Below are positions 10,919 through 20,073 of a DNA stretch of 22,109 nt, piece by piece. Position numbers and translations under genes: made by a program. Every line of letters starts with the position of its first letter. Position 1 is the first letter of the stretch. The notes under the pieces were generated by a model, which was not told the DNA's origin, searched no databases, and saw nothing but the letters and a program-made list of their open reading frames with translations. This DNA comes from Poronia punctata. Lineage: Eukaryota; Ascomycota; Sordariomycetes; Xylariales; Xylariaceae. Location of the stretch: NCBI GenBank assembly GCA_022579005.1, contig MU401852.1:1-22109 (forward strand), written 5' to 3'.

Positions 10919-11155
10919 TATAAGGGTTTAAGTAGATTAGTAGTTGCAAGGTAATGTTGCTAGCAATTTTAAAAACTAGGTATATTAAATAACTTATATC
11001 TAGTTAACTAAGTAAGTAAGTAGGCTAGCTAAAAAAATTAAAAAAGGGTGTAACTAGCTAAACTATAGCTAATAGTTAGTATAGGTTTAGCTTATATATA
11101 GTTTATGCACTAATAACCTACTTAGTAGGTTTTATAAGTAAATGCTGTTTTTACT
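10919..11155 (-). repeat. 3' LTR of gypsy copy R
   Basis: Read on the minus strand, it starts at about 11155 and ends CCCTTATA at 10919, about 237 bp. It keeps more C and G than R's other LTR, for example CACCC and CTTAAACCC where the 5' LTR has T residues. The two LTRs were identical at insertion, so they have since mutated unequally. The first bases (AGTAAAAACAGCA) match TGTAACGAGGCA only with an indel, so the exact start is uncertain by one or two bases. Confidence 0.83.
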
Positions 11156-14100
11156 GCTTTTTTTAAAGTTGCTTATGTTTAGTAATAAAGCATTTATAAG
11201 TATATTTAAAAAAGTTTAGCTTTATATTTTTAGCTAACTAATTACTTTTATTTTACGCTTTATTATTATTTAGTTGCTAGCTTTTATTATAATATATTTT
11301 AAGCTTATTTATTAGCTTTTACTTTATATAATAACACTTTTATACTTTTTATTTTTGCTACTAGTTTTTTAAAGTATACTTACTACTATAAATTCTTTTT
11401 AGTTATTTTATATTAGCTTTATATACTTGTACTTTCCTTATTTAAATTTTAATTAGTTAAATTTTAATTATATAGTTGCTAATTTTGCTATTAATAATAA
11501 ACATACTAAGTAGCTAAAAATTATTATTTTTAATATTAAACTTTATATTTATTATATAACTAAAATATATATTAACTTTTTATATTTACTATGTTTCCTA
11601 GGATTTTAAACTTAACTATACTTAATATAAAGTAAACTATAATACTTATTCTTTTAAATGTTTATACTAATTAATTTTGCTAAATCTTACTAATTTTAAT
11701 TAGTGCTATTTAGTAAATTACTTGCTATACTTTTTTTTCAACATACGTGTTTAGCTTTTTATAATAAATTATATATGCTATAAAGTTAACAACTTTAAAG
11801 CTTATATTTTTTTGCTAAGTATTGTTTATATAAATTATTATATTTAGTAATTTTAAAAGCTTTACTAGCTTTTTAGTTATACAATTGCTTTAAAAAAACT
11901 ATATTTTTTAAAAATAAACTTTATTACTATACTACTATATATTAACAGTTAATTAATACTTACTATTTGCTTACTATTTTACTTCCTTTTAAATTTATTA
12001 GTATTACTTACTAGTTATGTACTATTTATTAACTTAATAGTAATATAGTTATAATTAAACTTTTATCCTTTTATTTAAAACTAGCTTAATAGCTTAGTTT
12101 TAAAAGCTACTACTATAGTACTTATTACTACAATATAATATATTTTTTTAGCCAACTAAAATATATATCTAAGTTATTTTTTTTAGCTTACTATTAATAT
12201 TATTTTTAGTAAGCTAAACTATTTTTAGCTGCTTTGCAAATTTAGTAGCTATAAGTATTTTTTTTATATTACTAAGTTTATTTAAAATAAAATACTTTAT
12301 ATATAATATGCTTATTATTTAAGTTATAATATTTACTTATTTTAGCTATTATAGCTTTTTTAATAGCTATTTGTTTGCTTTTGCTTACTAATACTTTATT
12401 TAGTAATAATACTTTTTATATTAATAGTTAAGTTAAAATTGCTATAAGCTTACTTTTATATAAGTTTTAGTTTTTATAATACTATAGCTTAATTAATCAT
12501 TTAATAATAGGTTACCATTTTTTATTAACTAAACTTTATACTTTTATAATGTTTAGTGCTTATATACTAATATAACTACTTTATTTATTATATTAGGTTA
12601 GTAAATAGCTTACGTTTACTAAGTATTTAACTAGCTTTTAAATATTATATTTTACTAGCTAGCTTTTATATTTTACTAAGTATTCACTTTAGTTATTTTA
12701 ATACTAAATAATATTTTTTAATACTTATTTTTTTATTTATTTTTTAAATTAAATAATACTATGTAATTTTGATCTTAGCTAGTTTATCTATAGCTTAAGT
12801 AATAATATAAAAAAACATATTATAAACTTAAAAATAAATTTTAAATAACTTAATTTAGTACGCTTAAGTCTTTATTTTTCTAACAACTTTAATTTAAATA
12901 TATATAAAACCTAGTTTTCTTTATTTAAACTTAAAGTATATTATTAATAGCTTTACAATATTACTTGCTAAGAACCTCTTTAATATATAATGCTTATTAT
13001 ATTACTTTTATATAGTTTTTATAGCTTGCTATCAAGGGTTATAAACTATATAGCATATAGCTTTAATCTATTATAATCTTCTTTTTACTTTTTAAACTTA
13101 TAGCTAAAAATGCTTTAATATATACTTAATGCTTTTTAAGTAATACTTATATAATACTTTAAATAGCAAATAGTTTATAATAACATCCTAGCTATTATTA
13201 TATATAAACTTAGTTTTTTATAATATTTTAACTTATATATTTAGTTTATTTATAGTAGTAATATAGAAATATTTTTTTTAAAGTTTAGTATATTTACTTT
13301 GTTTAGATATTAGTTTAAAAGTGCTATATAGTAAATAGTTGCTAACATGTTTTTTTTATTTTATAAAACTTTTTTTAACACTTACTTATAATAAGTTTAT
13401 TTTTATTACTTATTATTTTTTAAAAAAGCTTATACTAATAGTTTACTTCATAATATTTAATTATTATAAGCTTAATAGCATTAACTAATTTTTATATAAA
13501 AATAAATAATACTATTATTATAAACTAGTTTATAATAAATAAAATTATATTATAAATATTACTATTTGCTTTAATATATAAAAAAGGTTTTATAATAAAA
13601 TCTAATTTAATTTTTTAAAAAGACTACGTTAGTTATAGTAATAACTAAGCCTTTCTATAAAGCTTATACTTTAGCTTTTAAATACTTTTATATTATATAT
13701 AGCTAATACCGTATTTTTAAATATTTTCTGTTAAGCTTTTTTAATAAAACTTATATTATAATAACTTAGCTATTTTTTTTATATACTTAGCTTAAAAGCT
13801 GTTATAATATTAATATATTAATTACTTTATTAAAAGTTTTTAAACTAAAATCATTAGCTATTTTTTAAAATATAATATATTTTTACTATTAATATAATAT
13901 TTTTATATATTCTGGCTTTATAGCTTATAACTTTTATAAGTTTTATAAAAGTAAAGTTTTTACCTTATAGTTTATAAACTATTTTACAAAACTATATTAA
14001 AGCTGCTAATTAAAAGGCTAGTTTGCTTTAAGCAATTTTTTAGTTTTAATATATAATATATATTAATTATAAACAATAGCTTTACCTTTTTTTAAAAAGA

Positions 14101-15239
14101 ACAGCAGTTTTTATACTTTTAATAATAGCTTTTATTAAATAAGTTACTATTGCTATTTATATAGTATATAATATATAAGTTAAGTATATATATTAGTGCT
14201 TTTTACTTTTTTACATTTAAAAATTGCTTATAATTATATAGTAAAAGGTTAATAATTTATAAGCTTATAAGTTTGTAATTTATACTTTTATTATTAAATA
14301 AGCTAAGAAATATAAGTTTTATAAGTTTTTCAAGCTACTTTAGTATTATAAGTTAATAGTTTTTTTAAATAAGATACTCTAATACCTACTATACTTTTTC
14401 TAGTAGGTTTCTAACTAGTTAAAGTTTTTTTTTTAATATTAATATTATATTTTTATATTAAATATTTTTAACTATATACTCTAGCTTTTTTTAAAAAAAA
14501 TTACTAAGCTTAATATACTTAATTAATATTTAATATTAAAATTAAACTATACTAGCTTATATACTTAGTAAGCAAGCTTTTTAAAGAGTTTTATATTAAA
14601 AAGTTAATTATAGTTTTTAAAACTATATCATTTATTTATACTATAAAGGTTTTTATAAAAATACTATTATTAATATTTATAATTTTTTATTATTACTAAA
14701 AGCTTTTGCTAGCTTATTACCTACTTAGCTTTTATATTTATAAGCTTTTATAACTATTAAGCAACTAGTTTTTACGTTTTTTATAAAGCTATAATAATAT
14801 TTTTAATATTAAATTTCTTAATATATTCATTTTTACTTTTATATTTAAGCAGCTATTAAAGTAGCAAAAAGTAGTTGCTAAAATAAAAGCTTTTTTTATA
14901 TTTTTAAATACTTAATTTACTTTTAAGGTTTACTTAAAAACGTAGCTTAGCAAAGTATAACTTTTTAAAATTGCTATAATTAGTATAGTAACATTATACT
15001 TAAGTATAAACTTTTTATAAAAGTTTATAAACTTTAAAAATACTTATATATTATATTTTAAAGTTAATACTTTTTACTTTTAAATACTAGCAACCTTAAA
15101 AAAACCTATTTTTATTTTTTTAATTATACTAATATACCTTAAAACTTTTATTTTAATTTTAAAAAACTTATACTTTAATAGCTTTATAAATAGCTAATAC
15201 TTTGCTAACTACTTATAAACTTATTAAAAATAGTTTTTA
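11156..15239 (-). pseudogene. Decayed RNase H/integrase and 3' internal region of copy R
   Basis: Aligned on the minus strand with A 8481-10918 and with A 17635-19301. Good local matches are 11156-11400 with 19040-19301 and 12601-12720 with 17650-17760. By position this is the RNase H/integrase part and the sequence before the 3' LTR. All frames are interrupted and no catalytic motif can be read with confidence. The A-rich remnant of the polypurine tract lies at 11156-11170. Confidence 0.6.
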
Positions 15240-15580
15240 TTATTTTTTTATTTTTTTAAAAATTATAATATTACTTAAAAACACTATATAAATATAATCT
15301 ACTAGCTTAGCTAAAACTTTATATATATAAGCTTAAAAAGTTGTAAAAGGATTAATTAGGTTAAAAAGTATAACTATATACTTAAAATGCTTATATTTTA
15401 TTTAAAAAGCAGTTTTTTACTTATTGCTACGCTTACTTTAAATATTATAATAAGTATTATAAAAGTTTAGCTTTAAAAAGACCTTTACTAACCTTAACTT
15501 ATTTATTACTTTTAATATAAAAAGTAAAAGATATTTATTTTTTATAATTACTTTATATAACTTTTTATAGTTAATATAAA
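15240..15580 (-). pseudogene. Reverse-transcriptase remnant of copy R
   Basis: On the minus strand around 15360-15290 the codons read P-F-T-T-F-*-A-Y-I-Y-K-V-L-A-K-L-V-D. This matches the APATFQAYI-K-L--LVD block of fungal Ty3/gypsy reverse transcriptases, with TAA in place of the glutamine codon. An LDDI-like block follows in degraded form. It aligns with A 8070-8480. Two copies degraded differently agree on the same protein block, which strengthens the family assignment. Confidence 0.75.
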
Positions 15581-17397
15581 GCTTTATAAGCTTATTTCTT
15601 TAATATAAATAAAATCAACTTATAATATAAAAAGCTTTAGCGCTTTTTGCTTTTTTATATATTATATAAAGTACTTGCTTAAAACTTCTTTTTATTCTTT
15701 ATATATTAACTATTTAAAAACTAGCTATATAAGCTGTTTAGTACTCTATTAGCTTTTTATTTAGTTTTATTAACAAAAGTAATAAAGTTTTTACTTTTTA
15801 TAAGTGCTTTTTTAAAAAGTTTTTATATATAATGTTAACTTAAGCTTTTTTATTTATATTTATTATAACTTTTCTTAGCTTTTCCTTCCTGCTTAAAAAA
15901 ATTATAGCTACTGCTTAAAATAGCTTTAAAGTATTAAACGCCTTATAAAACTTTACTAAAATAAATTAAATATATTATTTTATTTTAGCTTAGCTCTTAA
16001 CTTTTTATTTTTTATTTTTAAATTTAACTTAGCTACTTAAGCGTTTTATACTTTATTTTTAAGCTTATAAATATTTTTTACTTAACTTTACTTAATTAGT
16101 AATTTAATGCTAACTGCCTATTCTTTAAGCAATACTTAGCTATATAGCTTTTTTTAATATAATAATACTACTTTATAAAGCTATTGCTAATATATACTAA
16201 TTTGCTTTAATTATAATTTGTTTATTATTTAAATAAGTTATTATTTTTTTTAAATTATTTTTGCGCTTTTAAATTATTTACCAACTTTTTTTACTTTAGT
16301 AAGGATTTAGCATGTTTTTCCTTATATAGCCATTAATATTTTTAATTAGTATAGTACTAAGTACTTTATTATTTTTTAGCTTTATAATATATTATTATTA
16401 TATTACTAAATAATATATACTACTTTATTAAACTTTTTTTGGTTTTCTTAAAGCTTATAGTAATATTAAAAAGCTAGTTAGCTATTATTTTTTAATAGTA
16501 TAATGCTTTTAAGCTTTTATATTAATATTTGCTAATAAAAAATTAAAATTTAACTTTTTTATTTTTATAGCTTATAGAATTACTTTTAAAAAGTTTATTT
16601 AAACAGCTTTAAGCTAACGTTGATTTACTAAATAAACTTTTAAAAAGTTTATAAAATAGCTTTTCTTTAAGTTATTATAATTAAATATATTGTAAAGAAA
16701 TGGTAATTTATTTAAATATTAAACTTAGCTTAAGTTAAAGCTTATATAATTTATATTAAATCGTTTTAGCTAAGCTTTTAGTAATTACTTTTTTTATAAT
16801 TATAATTTAGTTTTTAATTTTTATAGCAATAATATTTTACTTTAGCTGCTTATAATTATATATTAAAGCTTTAAAATTATTTTTATATTAAAGCCCTTTT
16901 TGCTTAGTAATAAGCTAAAGCAACTATATATTTTAATTTATTATATTAATAATTTAATTTAAAAAAATTTTACTTTAACTTTTTAAACTTTTATAAAAAC
17001 TACTATAATAAAACCTTTTATTATAAAAGCTTTTATATAATAATAACTTAAAGTAAAAAAAATACTTTTTAATTTTATAGCTTTTTTAAACTATTGCTTA
17101 ATAGCTAATTAACAACTTTAATAAGCAGCACTTTTTATTTTAAGTTTTTTTAGTTTATTATTAGGCCTTTTGCTTTTTTTTATGTTTATTATAACCTTTT
17201 TTTAATTATTTATAAATTTAATTTAACTATTAACTAACTTTTTTAATTTTTATTGCTTATTTTTAATATTAAGTTTATTAAGCTTATTTATACTATTGCT
17301 AGTTATTTGCCTAGCAGTTATAAACTATACTTAGTTTTTAATTTAAATTTATTTACTAAATATTATATTATAACTTAAAAATATAAAAATAAAAAAG
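15581..17397 (-). pseudogene. Decayed gag/protease region of copy R with an internal deletion
   Basis: On the minus strand it aligns with A 5832-7590 and with C 20074-21850, for example 15620-15870 with A 7340-7580. At about 15600 the alignment jumps to A position 8050, so roughly 450 bp present in A are missing. Copy C still has the start of the missing block (21850-22109), so the change is a loss in R rather than an insertion in A. No protein motif is readable. Confidence 0.6.
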
Positions 17398-17629
17398 TAT
17401 AAAGATTTATAATTAAATAGTTATAAAGTAATATTGCTAGCAATTTTAAAAACTAAGTATATTAAATAAATTCTATTTAGTTAACTAAGTAAATAACTAA
17501 GCTGGCTAAAAAAATTAAAAAAGTATAACTAGCTAAACTATAGCTAATACTTAGTATAAGTTTGGCCTATATATAGTCTATACACTAATAGCGCAAGTAG
17601 TAGGTTTTATAAATAGGTGTCTTATTATA
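17398..17629 (-). repeat. 5' LTR of gypsy copy R
   Basis: Read on the minus strand, it begins TATAATAAGACAC at 17629 (from TGTAACGAGGCAC) and ends CTTTATA at 17398, about 232 bp. The sequence that follows on the minus strand (17397 downward) matches the sequence after the 5' LTRs of A and C, which fixes its direction. Confidence 0.85.
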
Positions 17630-17634
17630 ACAAA
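17630..17634 (+). repeat. Target-site duplication, right copy (ACAAA)
   Basis: Partner of ATAAA at 10914-10918. It keeps the C that appears as T on the other side, so the original target was probably ACAAA. Confidence 0.7.
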
Positions 17635-19301
17635 ATATGTAATAAAAAACATTATATAGTATTAAAATAATTTAAGTAGAAACAAATACTTAATAAAGTA
17701 AAAAAGCTAGCTTATAAAATATAATATTTAAAGGCTAGCTAAATACTTAGTAAATATAAGCTATTTATTAAACTAGTATTAAAAAAGTTTTAAAAAGTTA
17801 AAAAAAGTTTATATTAAGTAAAATTATAAGTAAAGTAATTATATTACTATATAAGCTCTAAATAATATAAAGTATAAACTTAGTTAATAAGAAAATAATA
17901 AGGTATTATAAAATAGTTAAAACTAAGCTGTAGTATTATAAAAAACTTAAACCTTGCTTATTATAACTTAAAATATAACTAAACTACTAATATAAAAAAT
18001 ATTATTATTAAATAAAGTATTAATAAATAAAAGTTAAAAAGTAGCTATTAAAAATAACTATAATTAGCTATTTAAAAAAAGCAATAATAGCTAAAATAAA
18101 CCAAAGCTATAGCTAAAATATTAAGTATATTATAAACTATTTTATTTTAATAAACTTAGTAATATAAAAAAGTACTTATAATTATAAAATTTATAAACTA
18201 GTTAAAAATAGTTTAGCTTGCTAAAGACAGCATTGCTAATAAGCTAAAAAAAATTAATTTAAATATATATTTAAACTAGGAAAAAAAAATATTGCCCTTT
18301 AATAAAACGCATAGCAATAGTAGCCTTTTAAATTAGGTTATTAAGCTAGCTTTAATTAAAAGGCCAGTTAGCTAACTAAAGCTATATTAGTATTAAGCTA
18401 ATATATAGCAAATAGCTAGCAAGTATATTAATAACTTAAAAAGTAACTAAAATAATGTATAAATAATAAATACTAATTAACTTTTAGTATATAGCTATAT
18501 AGTAATAATTTTTTTAAAAAAAGATATAGCTTTGTTTTTAAAGCAACTACTTGCTAAAAAGCTAGTAAGCCTTTTTTAAACACTAAATATAGCAGCTTAT
18601 ATATATAAAGCTTGTAATAAAAATCTAGGCTTTAAAGTTATTAATTTTATAAAGTATATAGTTATTATAAAAAGTAGTAACATATTTATTAAAAGGAAAT
18701 AGTATAGTAAATAATCTATTAAGCAATGCTAATAGAAATTTATAAAATTTACAAAAGGTATTTAATATAAGTACTTTAAAAGTAAGTAATAAATATATAA
18801 AATAAAAAGCGTTATTGTTTATTTTATATTAAATATAGTTAAGTTTAAAAAGCTGCTAAACATAGTAAATATTAAAATCAATATATATACTAATAATATA
18901 ATAAATATAAAGTTTAATACTAAAAATAATAATTCTTTTAATTGCTTGCTATATTTATTATTAGTAGCAAGTTTTATAACTATATAATTAAAGTATAACT
19001 AATTAAAATTAAAATAAAAAAGCTATAAAAATATAAAGCTAGTGTAAAATAATTATAAGAAACCTATATTAGCAAGTATACCTTAAAAAACTAGTAATAA
19101 AAACAAAGAATATAAAAATAATATTATATAAAAAGCAAAAACTAATAACTAAGCTTAAAATATATTATAATAAAAGCTAGCAACTAAGTAATAATAAAGC
19201 ATAAAATAAAAGTACTTAATTAGATAGAAATATAAAGCAAAATCTTTTTAAATATATTTATAAATACTTTATTATTAAAAACTGGCAACTTAAAAAAACA
19301 A
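17635..19301 (+). pseudogene. Copy A 3' internal region, right of the nested insertion
   Basis: Continues copy A after the insertion of R and runs to the 3' LTR. It matches the minus strand of R from about 12720 to 11156. By position it holds the end of integrase and any 3' tail. No chromodomain or integrase motif can be read. It ends in GGCAACTTAAAAAAACAAAA, the mutated polypurine tract, directly before the LTR. Confidence 0.7.
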
Positions 19302-19536
19302 AATAATAAAGAATTTACTTATAAAACCTACTAGCTACGCTATTAGTATATAAACTATATATAAGCTAAAGCTATGCTAACTATTAGCTATAGTTTAGCT
19401 AGTTATACTTTTTTTTATTTTTTTAGCTAGCTTAGTTACTTACTTAGTTAACTAAACAAAGGTTATTTAAAATACTTAGTTTTTAAAATTGCTAGCAACA
19501 TTACCTTATAACTACCTTATTACTTAAACCGTTATA
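19302..19536 (+). repeat. 3' LTR of gypsy copy A (right junction rearranged)
   Basis: It begins AATAATAAAGAATTTACTT, a mutated TGTAACGAGGCACTTACTT, and ends CCGTTATA, about 235 bp. It is preceded by the element's 3' internal end, which makes it a 3' LTR. It is followed not by fresh target DNA but by sequence from inside another copy of the same element (19537-19850). It may therefore be a chimeric LTR, also serving as the 5' LTR of that fragment after a deletion. Confidence 0.8.
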
Positions 19537-19850
19537 AGAAGCTTTTTAAATAAAGGTTATTATTATAAAAGCTTTTATATAAGTTTAAAAAGCTAAGGAA
19601 ATAATTTTTTAAATTAAATTATTCCTATAATACACTAAAATATTTAGTTACTTTAGCTGCTTACTAAGTAAAGAAAGCTATAATATAAAAATAATGCTAA
19701 AGCTATTTTATATAACTATAAGCAGCTAAAGTAAAATATTATTACTATAAAAATTAAAAACTAAATTATAGCTATAAAAAAAGTAATTAATAAAAGCTTA
19801 GCTATATAGGTTTAATATAAACAATATAAGCCTTTTTAATATAAGCTAAG
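19537..19850 (+). mobile_element. Internal fragment of a gypsy copy (copy B), truncated at both sides
   Basis: It aligns with A about 6205-6490 and C about 20450-20757, that is, 5' internal (gag-side) sequence. The first roughly 370 bp of internal sequence that should follow an LTR are missing. On the right it is cut by the LTR start of copy C at 19851. It either belongs to an older element into which C inserted, or resulted from deletion or recombination between family members. Confidence 0.75.
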
Positions 19851-20073
19851 TGTAACGGGGCACCTAGCCAAGGAAGCTATCTGCGCACAGACCACCTATT
19901 AGCTAAAGCTACGCTAACTAATAGCTAAGGCTTTGCCGGTTATACCCTTTTTAATTTTTTTAGCTAGTTTAGTTACTTACTTAGCTAACTAAATAAAAGT
20001 TATTTAATATACTTAGTTTTTAAAATTGCTAGCAATATTACTTTATAACTACTTTATTGCTTAAACTTTTATA
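19851..20073 (+). repeat. 5' LTR of gypsy copy C, first 95 bases unusually intact
   Basis: It begins TGTAACGGGGCACCTAGCC and ends CTTTTATA, about 223 bp. The first 95 bases keep C and G at places where the other LTRs have T and A: GCGCACAGACCACCTAT at 19883-19899 corresponds to the GTGTATAGACTATATAT-like segment of the others. The rest of the LTR and the body of C are as AT-rich as the other copies. This LTR gives the best view of the unmutated family terminus. Confidence 0.85.

Larger units (their letters stand above)
10919..17629 (-). mobile_element. Ty3/gypsy LTR retrotransposon copy R, nested in copy A, inverted
   Basis: On the minus strand it runs from a 5' LTR (17629 down to 17398) through the internal region to a 3' LTR (11155 down to 10919), about 6.7 kb in all. 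It belongs to the same family as A: LTRs, reverse-transcriptase region and 3' end all align. It is flanked by a 5-bp target duplication, ATAAA/ACAAA, and the interrupted host is copy A. It is about 0.45 kb shorter than A because of a deletion near 15600. It has no coding capacity left. Being inside A, it is the younger insertion. Confidence 0.88.
5603..19536 (+). mobile_element. Ty3/gypsy LTR retrotransposon copy A, split by a nested insertion
   Basis: Copy A has a 5' LTR at 5603-5831, an internal part at 5832-10918 that resumes at 17635-19301, and a 3' LTR at 19302-19536. With copy R and one target duplication removed it is about 7.2 kb, a normal size for the superfamily. The join is supported because R's own internal sequence is continuous across the matching point: the minus strand around 12830-12700 covers both A's 10800-10918 and A's 17635-17720. 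A has no coding capacity left. The 5-bp flanks (TTTAA at 5598-5602, AGAAG at 19537-19541) do not match, so its right junction is probably rearranged. A is older than R because R lies inside it. Confidence 0.85.

Noticed and set aside
5603..11155. Reading 5603-5831 and 10919-11155 as the long terminal inverted repeats of one 5.5-kb DNA transposon
   Set aside because: The two repeats are inverted relative to each other, which suggested a TIR element at first. The internal sequences show instead that 10919-11155 is the 3' LTR of the inverted copy R, and that A resumes at 17635 and ends at 19536.
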